In this document: positions 10,657 through 18,373 of the stretch, one piece after another
How positions within the stretch are numbered: the first letter of the stretch is position 1
Layout: each line of letters starts with the position of its first letter
Assembly (NCBI GenBank): GCA_014879565.1
Contig: JACSRW010000040.1
Span: 1-64,000 of the forward strand
Reading direction: 5' to 3'
DNA length: 64,000 bases
Source: Chitinophagaceae bacterium
GTDB taxonomy: Bacteria > Bacteroidota > Bacteroidia > Chitinophagales > Chitinophagaceae
The notes under the pieces: model-generated
Told to the model about the DNA's origin: nothing
The model's input: the letters and a program-made list of their open reading frames with translations, nothing else
Databases searched by the model: none
Position numbers and translations under genes: made by a program

Positions 10657-10680
10657 CGAAATTTTGTGTGACTTTTTTTA

Positions 10681-10710
10681 AGCCCCGGTATATTGCCGGG
10701 GTTTTCTTTT
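10681..10710 (+). terminator. Rho-independent terminator after the guanylyltransferase
   Basis: CCCCGG-tatattg-CCGGGG followed by TTTTCTTTT. Confidence 0.85.
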
Positions 10711-10843
10711 GGGTTGACGGGTTAACAGGGAGCTAAGCCGGGAAGTGGATAAACGAAGTACCGGAAAAAGAAATAAATTCAATTTCTTTACTACCTTTTC
10801 TAAGAATGACCTTATCAACCTATCAACCTTTCAACTTTAATTC

Positions 10844-11554
10844 ATGTTCCCGTTCAACAACATCCTCTTCCTCGACATTGAAACCGTTCCGCAAAGTCCT
10901 TCTTTTGAAGACCTGCCGGAAGAATGGCGCGCGCTCTGGGAGCTGAAGGCACAGAGCCTGCTGCGGAGCCGGGAGGAGGAAACGGTTGCCACGATTTATC
11001 CGCGGGCGGGTATCTATGCAGAGTTCGGAAAAATTGTCTGTATCAGTTGTGGTTTTCTGACCGGTGCCGGAGAGGCCAAAAAAATAACCCTGAAATCTTT
11101 CGCGGGTGACAATGAAAAAGAACTGCTGCTGGCCTTTAATGAAATGCTGGGTAAATGGGGCGGAACCGGCCGGCTGCTTTGCGCACATAACGGAAAGGAA
11201 TTTGATTTTCCTTATCTCTGCCGGCGCATGATCATCCACAGTATCGCTATTCCCGGTCTGCTGCATATCGCGGGCAAAAAACCCTGGGAAGTCCCTCATC
11301 TTGATACGATGGAACTCTGGAAATTCGGGGATTTTAAAAGTTATACTTCGCTGAATCTGCTGGCGCGCAGTCTGGGTATCCCCACGCCCAAAGATGATAT
11401 TGACGGAAGCAGGGTCTGGGAAGTGTACTGGAAGGAAAAAAATCTGGACCGCATTGTGACCTATTGTCAGAAAGATGTGGTGACGGTGGCGCAGATCCTG
11501 TTACGGATGGGGGGAGAGTCGCTCGTTAAAGAAGAAAATATTCAAATCAGATAA
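10844..11554 (+). CDS. Predicted 3'-5' exonuclease (PolB exonuclease-like)
   Basis: ILFLDIETVPQSP, LLCAHNGKEFDFPYLCRRM, YCQKDVVTVAQILLR. Confidence 0.85.
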   Translation: MFPFNNILFLDIETVPQSPSFEDLPEEWRALWELKAQSLLRSREEETVATIYPRAGIYAEFGKIVCISCGFLTGAGEAKKITLKSFAGDNEKELLLAFNEMLGKWGGTGRLLCAHNGKEFDFPYLCRRMIIHSIAIPGLLHIAGKKPWEVPHLDTMELWKFGDFKSYTSLNLLARSLGIPTPKDDIDGSRVWEVYWKEKNLDRIVTYCQKDVVTVAQILLRMGGESLVKEENIQIR

Positions 11555-11556
11555 GT

Positions 11557-11943
11557 ATGGAAAGAACCTATTATGCATCGGGAGCGAAATGGGAAGAAAT
11601 CGTGGGGTACAGTCGTGCCGTGAAAGTGGGCCATACCGTGGAAGTAACGGGTACCGTGGCGGTGAACGAAAAAAATGAAGTGGTGGGCCGGGGAAATGCG
11701 TATGCGCAGACCCGTTATATCCTGGAAAAAATTGAAGGGGTGCTGCACCGGGCCGGTGCCCGGCTGGAAGATGTGGTGCGCACCCGTATGTTTGTCACCG
11801 ATATTTCGCGCTGGGAAGAATATGGCCGTGCACACGGTGAATTTTTCCGCGACATCCGCCCCTGTACCACGATGGTGGAGGTCAAGGGCCTTATTGACCC
11901 CGAATTCCTGATCGAAATCGAAGCAACGGCTATTATTTCATAA
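11557..11943 (+). CDS. RidA/YjgF family protein
   Basis: VTGTVAVNEKNEVVGRGNAYAQTRYILEKIEGVLHRAGARLEDVVRTRMFVTDISRWEEYGRAHGEFF. Confidence 0.9.
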   Translation: MERTYYASGAKWEEIVGYSRAVKVGHTVEVTGTVAVNEKNEVVGRGNAYAQTRYILEKIEGVLHRAGARLEDVVRTRMFVTDISRWEEYGRAHGEFFRDIRPCTTMVEVKGLIDPEFLIEIEATAIIS

Positions 11944-11997
11944 TCCTTTTTTGTTAGTATTGGCACACGGAAGCGGGAAAAAGAGGGCATAAACGAC

Positions 11998-12136
11998 TGT
12001 CACCCTGAGCGTGTCGAAGGGTGAACTGGTGGAAACAGCTTTTCGTTTATCATGCTTCGGCACGCTCAGCATGACATCTTGTGCCGTCTCGCGAACAAAA
12101 CCAGTGTCAACCCGCTTCGGCACACAGCATGACATC
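11998..12136. repeat. 139-bp direct repeat, left copy (79-nt palindromic unit + 60 bp)
   Basis: Aligns without net gaps to 12536-12674, about 9-10 mismatches by eye. Confidence 0.92.
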
Positions 12137-12180
12137 AAACCTTCTCTGACGAGGGAGAACGTGTTGAGGGAAGAAACGGG

Positions 12181-12209
12181 TGTCACCCTGAGCGTGTCGA
12201 AGGGTGAAC
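12181..12209. repeat. Half-copy of the dispersed palindromic repeat just upstream of the GIY-YIG gene
   Basis: TGTCACCCTGAGCGTGTCGAAGGGTGAAC. Confidence 0.9.
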
Positions 12210-12231
12210 TAAAAAAAACTAAACCTTAATT

Positions 12232-12531
12232 ATGAAAAACGGACACAACTATTATGTCTACATTGTAAAATGCGCAGACGGTTTTTATTACACCGGTGTA
12301 ACTAACGATCTTGAACGAAGGCTATGGGAGCACAATACCGGCTTTAAAATTAATTGTTTCACCTTCAAACGTAGACCAGTCGTCTTAATGTATGAAGAAC
12401 ATTTTACAGACATTAATAATGCAATTGCCTGGGAAAAACAGGTAAAAGGCTGGTCAAGAAAGAAAAAAGAAGCCCTGTTTAAACGGGACTGGAAACAAAT
12501 CAGTGAATTAGCTAAAAACAGGATGGCATAA
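12232..12531 (+). CDS. GIY-YIG nuclease superfamily protein (stand-alone domain)
   Basis: YVYIVKCADGFYYTGVTNDLERRLWEHNTG...AWEKQVKGWSRKKKEAL. Confidence 0.95.
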   Translation: MKNGHNYYVYIVKCADGFYYTGVTNDLERRLWEHNTGFKINCFTFKRRPVVLMYEEHFTDINNAIAWEKQVKGWSRKKKEALFKRDWKQISELAKNRMA

Positions 12532-12535
12532 CTAA

Positions 12536-12674
12536 TGTCACCCTGAGCGTGTCGAAGGGTGAATTGGTGGAAACAGCTTTCCGTTTATCATGCTTCGGCA
12601 CGCTCAGCATGACATCATGTGCCGTGTCGCAAACAAAACCAATGTCAACCCGCTTCGGCACGCAGCATGATATT
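12536..12674. repeat. 139-bp direct repeat, right copy
   Basis: See 11998-12136. Confidence 0.92.
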
Positions 12675-12774
12675 ATGTGCCGCTTCCAACATCATTCATC
12701 TCCATGACAAGAAACATCGCTCCTTTCTCCGTTCAATTCTCGCCGGAAAACTATCTTTACCAAAACATTTCCCC

Positions 12775-13917
12775 GTGACGATTTCTTCGAAACTCCCGAA
12801 TGTAGGCACCACTATTTTTACGGTTATGAGCGGACTGGCCACCGAATACGGGGCTGTGAACCTGGGACAGGGCTTTCCCGATTTCCCGATGGACGCGGCA
12901 CTCACCAAACTGGTGAACAAGGCCATGCAGGATAACTATAACCAGTACGCCCCCATGCCCGGCTGGATGCCCCTGCGCGAAGCGATCGCCGAAAAAGTCA
13001 GTTTTCTCTACGGAACCAGTATCAATCCCGATACAGAAATCACCATCACACCCGGCGGCACTTACGCGATCTATTCCGCTTTCACCGCGATCCTGCAGGC
13101 GGGGGATGAGGTCATCGTCTTTGAACCGGCCTACGACAGTTATATCCCGAATATTGAAGTCAATGGCGCCAAAGCCGTCACCATCCCCCTGGTTTACCCG
13201 GATTACCATATCAACTGGGAAGCCGTGCGCGCGGCCATCAACCCGAAAACCCGGGCGATTATTATCAACTCCCCGCATAATCCCACCGGAGCGGTGATCA
13301 GCGAAAAAGATATTGAGGCGCTCCGGGAGATCACAGAAGGAACAGACATCTTTATTATCAGCGATGAAGTATATGAACACCTGATCTTTGATCAGATTCC
13401 TCACCAGAGTATTCTCCGGTACCCCGACCTGCTGCAACGGAGTTTTGTCTGTTTTTCCTTTGGCAAAGTCTATAACTGTACCGGCTGGAAACTGGGTTAT
13501 TGCATTGCCCCGGCCCCGCTGACCAAAGAGTTCCGGAAAATTCACCAGTTCAACTGCTTTAGTTGTTTTACCCCCACCCAGGTAGCCCTGGCGGAATTCC
13601 TGAAAAACCGGGAAGCCTATCTCGGGCTGCCCGCTTTTATGCAGCAGAAAAGAGACTATTTCAGCCGCCTGATGGCATCCACCCGTTTTGAACTGCTGAG
13701 CAGTCACGGCAGTTATTTTATCTGTGCCCGCTATCACAAAATCAGTGAGGAGGCTGATCGCGATTTTGCGATCCGGCTTACCAAAGAGGCCGGCGTAGCT
13801 ACAATACCGGTTTCGGCCTTCTACCGCGACGGTAAAGACGACCATGTGCTGCGTTTCTGCTTCTCCAAAAAAGAAGAAACACTGGAAAAAGCAGTGGAAA
13901 AACTGGCGGCCTGCTGA
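12775..13917 (+). CDS. PLP-dependent aminotransferase class I/II (methionine aminotransferase-like)
   Basis: NLGQGFPDFPMD, INSPHNPTGAVI, FIISDEVYEHLIFD, SFGKVYNCTGWKLGY; GTG start at 12775 preferred because the ORF-track start lies inside repeat sequence. Confidence 0.9.
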   Translation: MTISSKLPNVGTTIFTVMSGLATEYGAVNLGQGFPDFPMDAALTKLVNKAMQDNYNQYAPMPGWMPLREAIAEKVSFLYGTSINPDTEITITPGGTYAIYSAFTAILQAGDEVIVFEPAYDSYIPNIEVNGAKAVTIPLVYPDYHINWEAVRAAINPKTRAIIINSPHNPTGAVISEKDIEALREITEGTDIFIISDEVYEHLIFDQIPHQSILRYPDLLQRSFVCFSFGKVYNCTGWKLGYCIAPAPLTKEFRKIHQFNCFSCFTPTQVALAEFLKNREAYLGLPAFMQQKRDYFSRLMASTRFELLSSHGSYFICARYHKISEEADRDFAIRLTKEAGVATIPVSAFYRDGKDDHVLRFCFSKKEETLEKAVEKLAAC

Positions 13918-14843
13918 TGTGGAGCGATCCCCGATACAAAGGCATATTTTTTATGCTGCTCGCGGCTCTTGGCTTCTCCGTCATGGGCGGCGCGGCCAAA
14001 GCACTCAAAGAAAGTTTCAGCGCGGGTCAGCTCGTATTCTACCGCAATGCCATCGGCCTTGTTTTTCTCTTACCCGGTCTGTTGCTGCAGCCGCCGGTGC
14101 AGCCGGGCGGGAAACCTCTGCGGCTGGCTTTCCGGGGACTGATGGGTACCCTCGCGCTCTACACTTTATTATATTGTATCCTCCATATTCCCCTGGGCAC
14201 GGCAATGAGTTATAATCTAACATCCGCCCTGTTTATTGCCCTGTTTTCCTATTTTCTCTTTGGCGAATACCATGGTAAAAAAGTGGCTTTCGCCGTACTG
14301 ATGGGATTTGCCGGTATGCTGCTTATCTACAAACCGGTCATGCACCTGCCCTGGTATTATCACCTGGCGGGACTGATCTCGGGTATCACTTCCGCCATCG
14401 CGTATATGACCGTGAACCGGCTCGCCGCTTACTATGATCCGCGCGTAATTGTGCTTTCCTTCCTCAGCAGCGGATTCCTGGTACCCCTGATCACGATGTT
14501 GCTGCATTATACCTTGGGTCTGCAGACCGACGGACTTTTCATCATTGATTTCCGCTGGCCGGCGGGAGCGGAGTGGGGCTGGTTGCTGCTTATGGGACTG
14601 GCCGCCCTCTTCGGACAATACTTCGTCACCCGCTCCTTTGGCTCCGATAAAGCGGGTATTGTCTCCGTTTTCGGTTACGCCAATATCATCTACTCCGTTT
14701 TTATCGGTATGCTGCTGGGAGATGCTTTTCCCGACTGGATAAGCTGGGCCGGAATTTTCTGTATTATTGGCAGCGGCGTGATCATCACCCTGGTGAAGCG
14801 GAAAAAAAACAGCCTCCCCGCCCGCGGCCCGGCCCCCCGCTGA
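13917..14843 (+). CDS. DMT-superfamily (EamA) transporter
   Basis: About 10 hydrophobic helices; duplicated EamA-like halves. Confidence 0.85.
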   Translation: MWSDPRYKGIFFMLLAALGFSVMGGAAKALKESFSAGQLVFYRNAIGLVFLLPGLLLQPPVQPGGKPLRLAFRGLMGTLALYTLLYCILHIPLGTAMSYNLTSALFIALFSYFLFGEYHGKKVAFAVLMGFAGMLLIYKPVMHLPWYYHLAGLISGITSAIAYMTVNRLAAYYDPRVIVLSFLSSGFLVPLITMLLHYTLGLQTDGLFIIDFRWPAGAEWGWLLLMGLAALFGQYFVTRSFGSDKAGIVSVFGYANIIYSVFIGMLLGDAFPDWISWAGIFCIIGSGVIITLVKRKKNSLPARGPAPR

Positions 14844-14875
14844 GTAATACCGCGTAGCGGCCGAAAAAAAAATTT

Positions 14876-14912
14876 TTGGTGACTTCAATCACTTTATCGT
14901 ATATTTGCGATA
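14876..14912 (+). promoter_or_regulatory. Candidate ars operon promoter with overlapping inverted-repeat operator
   Basis: TTG (14876-14878), 21-nt spacer, TATATTTG (14900-14907) matches Bacteroidota TAnnTTTG; flanked by TATCG (14895-14899) and CGATA (14908-14912). Confidence 0.6.
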
Positions 14913-14920
14913 TACATTTT

Positions 14921-15538
14921 ATGAACCGGAAAGAACACTGGGAAAAAGTCTACCAAAACAAGCAGCTCAACGAAGTCAGCTGGTACCAGCCTACCCCGCA
15001 GGTATCACTTGATTTTATCCGGGACCTGCACATTGACCGTCATGCCGCCATTATTGATATCGGCGGGGGTGACAGTTTCCTGACCGACCATTTGCTTGAA
15101 GCAGGTTTTACCAACCTGACCGTTCTGGATATTTCAGCCTCCGCTATTGAACGGGCGAAAAAAAGACTGGGCGAAAAAGCCGGCCAGGTAAAATGGATTG
15201 TGTCAGATATTACCCGTTTCAACCCGGAAACCCGGTATGATTTCTGGCACGACCGGGCCACTTTCCATTTCCTGACCACAGAAGAAGAAATTGAACAATA
15301 CCTGCGTATCTCCCAAAGTGCGTTAAACAACGGCGGTAAAATACTGATCGGCACCTTCTCAACCGACGGACCGGAAAAATGCAGCGGCCTGCCGGTAAAA
15401 CAATACAGCGAGGAAAGCCTGGGAGCCCTGATCCGGAACTGGTACGAAAAGATAAAATGTATCTATACGGATCACCTCACACCCTTTAATACCCTCCAGC
15501 ATTTTCTGTTCTGCAGTTTTAAAAAAAATTATACCTGA
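14921..15538 (+). CDS. Class I SAM-dependent methyltransferase, first gene of the ars cluster
   Basis: IIDIGGGDSFLTDHLLEAGFTNLTVLDIS; ATG at 14921. Confidence 0.85.
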   Translation: MNRKEHWEKVYQNKQLNEVSWYQPTPQVSLDFIRDLHIDRHAAIIDIGGGDSFLTDHLLEAGFTNLTVLDISASAIERAKKRLGEKAGQVKWIVSDITRFNPETRYDFWHDRATFHFLTTEEEIEQYLRISQSALNNGGKILIGTFSTDGPEKCSGLPVKQYSEESLGALIRNWYEKIKCIYTDHLTPFNTLQHFLFCSFKKNYT

Positions 15539-15541
15539 CCT

Positions 15542-15877
15542 ATGGCCTTTCATAAAAAAGAAGAATTCACCCGGAAAGAACAGGACCTTGCGGCTTTTGC
15601 CAAAGCCCTCAGTCATCCCGCCCGGATCGCCATCCTGAAAGTGCTGGCCGAACGGAACGAATGTATCTGCGGGGATATCGTGAATGTCCTGCCCCTGGCA
15701 CAAAGCACCGTATCGCAGCACCTGAAAGAATTAAAGAATGCGGGACTGATCAACGGAACCGTGGAAGGCCCGCGGAGCTGCTACTGTATCAACTGGAAAG
15801 CCTTTGAAAAATTCAATACTGAATTCAACAGCCTCTTTGATCACCTGAAAGTGAAAAATGAAAAAGCTTGTTGCTAA
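15542..15877 (+). CDS. arsR: ArsR-family winged-helix repressor
   Basis: FAKALSHPARIAILKVLAERNECICGDIVNVLPLAQSTVSQHLKELKNAGLI: ArsR fold with CxC in ECICGD. Confidence 0.93.
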   Translation: MAFHKKEEFTRKEQDLAAFAKALSHPARIAILKVLAERNECICGDIVNVLPLAQSTVSQHLKELKNAGLINGTVEGPRSCYCINWKAFEKFNTEFNSLFDHLKVKNEKACC

Positions 15878-15907
15878 ATAACCATTTTAACATTTAAAAC
15901 CTTTTTT

Positions 15908-16747
15908 ATGCAGACCGATGAACAACTCAAGGAAATTGTCAGACAGAAATACAGTGAAATTGCCCTGCAGGACAAAGAAACCAATATGTCTTCCTGCTGC
16001 GGCTCGGGCTGCTGTTCTACCGAAGTGTATAATATCATGAGCGATGATTACAGTACCCTTGAAGGGTATAACCCCGATGCCGACCTGGGACTGGGCTGCG
16101 GACTGCCGACGGAATTCGCGAAAATAAAAAAAGGGGATACCGTTATTGACCTGGGCAGCGGCGCCGGTAATGATTGTTTTGTGGCCCGCGCCGAAACCGG
16201 CGAAACCGGTAAAGTGATCGGAATTGATTTTACCCCGGCCATGATTGACAAAGCCCGGACCAATGCCGAAAAAAGGGGGTTCAATAACGTGGAATTCCGC
16301 CAGGGAGATATTGAGAAAATGCCGGTGACCGCCAACGTGGCCGACGTAATCGTGAGCAACTGTGTACTGAACCTGGTACCCAATAAGGACGGGGTATTCC
16401 GGGAAATTTTCCGGGTGCTGAAACCGGGCGGCCATTTCAGTATTTCAGACGTGGTACTGCTGGGCGAACTGCCGGAGGCTCTCCAAAAAGACGCTGAAAT
16501 GTACGCGGGCTGTGTGGCCGGCGCGATTCAAAAAAAGGAATACCTGGAACTGATTGTAAAAAACGGGTTTAAAAATATCGCTGTGCAGAAAGAAAAAGCG
16601 ATCCTGATCCCGGATGATATCCTGAAAAATTACCTGGACGAACCCGCGCTGAACGATTTTAAATCGGGAAAAACCGGCATATTCTCCATAACGGTCTATG
16701 CAGAAAAACCCGCGGCCTGCTGTGAACCGGGAAGCGGATGCTGTTAA
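15908..16747 (+). CDS. arsM: Arsenite S-adenosylmethionine methyltransferase
   Basis: SSCCGSGCCSTEVYN, VIDLGSGAGNDCFVARAETGETGKVIGIDFTPAMIDKA, VIVSNCVLNLVPNK; C-terminal CCEPGSGCC. Confidence 0.94.
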   Translation: MQTDEQLKEIVRQKYSEIALQDKETNMSSCCGSGCCSTEVYNIMSDDYSTLEGYNPDADLGLGCGLPTEFAKIKKGDTVIDLGSGAGNDCFVARAETGETGKVIGIDFTPAMIDKARTNAEKRGFNNVEFRQGDIEKMPVTANVADVIVSNCVLNLVPNKDGVFREIFRVLKPGGHFSISDVVLLGELPEALQKDAEMYAGCVAGAIQKKEYLELIVKNGFKNIAVQKEKAILIPDDILKNYLDEPALNDFKSGKTGIFSITVYAEKPAACCEPGSGCC

Positions 16748-16813
16748 TAAAAGGAGTGTGATAAGCGGGCGCGATCTCAGATCTTGTTTTTTTTCACTTT
16801 AAATAGTAAAGCC

Positions 16814-16873
16814 ATGAACAAACAATCAATCCTCCCCGGAGACGGGGGTTGCTGCGGCACCGGGTGCTGCTAA
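16814..16873 (+). CDS. Putative 19-aa Cys-rich microprotein [19 protein letters not shown]
   Basis: ATG at 16814 to TAA at 16871-16873; CCGTGCC echoes CCGSGCC of ArsM; located between arsM and acr3. Confidence 0.55.
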   Translation: MNKQSILPGDGGCCGTGCC

Positions 16874-16881
16874 AACAGAAC

Positions 16882-16907
16882 AGGGGGAGCCTTCTCCCCC
16901 TCTTTTT
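16882..16907 (+). terminator. Intrinsic terminator/attenuator between the microprotein ORF and acr3
   Basis: AGGGGGAG-CCTT-CTCCCCCT then CTTTTT; perfect 8-bp stem. Confidence 0.85.
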
Positions 16908-16922
16908 AAACCAATACTGACT

Positions 16923-17963
16923 ATGCAAAAAAAACTCTCCTTTCTTGACCGCTACCTGACACTCTGGATTTTTCTGGCCATGGCCATCGGGGTGGGTATC
17001 GGCTACTTTATCCCTTCAGCGGAATCATTTATCAATTCATTTCAGTCGGGCAGTACCAATATCCCGATTGCCATCGGCCTGATCCTGATGATGTACCCGC
17101 CGCTGGCCAAAGTACGGTATGAAGAATTGCCCAAGGTATTCGCGAATAAAAAAATTCTCGGCCTCTCCCTGCTGCAAAACTGGATCGTAGGGCCGGTACT
17201 GATGTTTGTGCTGGCCATTGTTTTCCTCCGCGATCAGCCGGGCTATATGACGGGCCTGATCCTGATCGGTATCGCGCGCTGTATCGCCATGGTGATTGTA
17301 TGGAATGACCTGGCCGGGGGTGACCGCCTGTATGCCGCGGGACTGGTAGCATTTAACAGCATCTTCCAGGTTTTCTTTTACAGCTTTTATGCCTGGGTTT
17401 TTATCACCAAACTGCCACCCTTGCTTGGCCTGAAAGGCTATGAAGTAAATATTACGATCGGAGAGGTGGCACAAAGCGTCTTTATTTACCTCGGTATTCC
17501 TTTCCTGGCCGGAATGCTTTCCCGTTACCTGCTGATCCGGATGAAAGGAGAAGAGTGGTTCAGCCGGAAATATCTGCCCGCCATCAGCCCTGTTACGCTC
17601 GTAGCCCTGCTTTTTACCATTGTGGTAATGTTCAGTCTGAAGGGCAAACTGATTGTACAGATTCCCGGAGATGTACTGCGGATCGCGCTGCCGCTTACCA
17701 TTTATTTTATCATTATGTTTTTTTCCGCTTTTTTCCTGTCCCAAAAAGCGGGTGCAGATTATCCGAAATCCGTCTCCCTGGCCTTTACAGCAGCCGGAAA
17801 CAATTTTGAACTGGGAATCGCCGTGGCCATCGCGGTATTTGGTATCAATTCTGCCGCCGCTTTCGCCGCGGTTATCGGACCACTGATTGAAGTGCCTGTT
17901 CTGATCTTGCTGGTCCGCTACGCGCTGGCCCGGCAAAAAAAATTCAAACCCGTCAACGAATGA
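16923..17963 (+). CDS. acr3: ACR3-family arsenite efflux permease
   Basis: [67 protein letters not shown]. Confidence 0.96.
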   Translation: MQKKLSFLDRYLTLWIFLAMAIGVGIGYFIPSAESFINSFQSGSTNIPIAIGLILMMYPPLAKVRYEELPKVFANKKILGLSLLQNWIVGPVLMFVLAIVFLRDQPGYMTGLILIGIARCIAMVIVWNDLAGGDRLYAAGLVAFNSIFQVFFYSFYAWVFITKLPPLLGLKGYEVNITIGEVAQSVFIYLGIPFLAGMLSRYLLIRMKGEEWFSRKYLPAISPVTLVALLFTIVVMFSLKGKLIVQIPGDVLRIALPLTIYFIIMFFSAFFLSQKAGADYPKSVSLAFTAAGNNFELGIAVAIAVFGINSAAAFAAVIGPLIEVPVLILLVRYALARQKKFKPVNE

Positions 17964-18358
17964 AAAAGAAACTTCTCTTTGTCTGTATTGAAAACAGCAA
18001 CCGCAGCCAGATGAGCCAGGCTTTCGCCATTATGCTCGGCGGTGAGGGTGTGGAAGCGTATAGCGCCGGATCCAAACCCTCCGGTATCGTAAACCCGAAA
18101 GCCATCGCGGCTATGAAGGAGCTGGGATATGACCTCAGCACTCATGACAGCAAAAGTCTGGATGAGGTAAAAGCCTTTGCGCCTTTTGATGCGGTGGTGA
18201 CCATGGGCTGCGGTGATGCCTGTCCCTGGATGCCCGCGAAACGTTTTATCGACTGGCAGATCCCCGATCCGAAACATATGGAACCGGAAGAATTCAATAA
18301 GGTAAGGGATTTTATCCGCGATAAAATAAAGGGGCTGCTGACAGAATTGGGGGTATAA
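17960..18358 (+). CDS. arsC: Arsenate reductase (LMW-PTP fold)
   Basis: [44 protein letters not shown] overlap with acr3. Confidence 0.94.
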   Translation: MKKKLLFVCIENSNRSQMSQAFAIMLGGEGVEAYSAGSKPSGIVNPKAIAAMKELGYDLSTHDSKSLDEVKAFAPFDAVVTMGCGDACPWMPAKRFIDWQIPDPKHMEPEEFNKVRDFIRDKIKGLLTELGV

Positions 18359-18373
18359 CCCATTCTGTTTATT

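Larger units (their letters stand above)
11998..12674. mobile_element. Candidate mobile or repeat-spreading unit: GIY-YIG gene flanked by 139-bp direct repeats
   Basis: Near-identical direct repeats at 11998-12136 and 12536-12674 bracket a lone GIY-YIG ORF (12232-12531). Confidence 0.45.

Noticed and set aside
11998-12674. CRISPR-like appearance of several repeats around 12 kb
   Set aside because: Repeats are palindromic units with irregular spacing, a protein gene lies between them, and no cas genes are seen
12757-13845. 362-aa minus-strand ORF
   Set aside because: Antisense to the aminotransferase with PLP-site motifs
17037-17936. 299-aa minus-strand ORF
   Set aside because: Antisense to acr3; polar composition is the complement of TM codons
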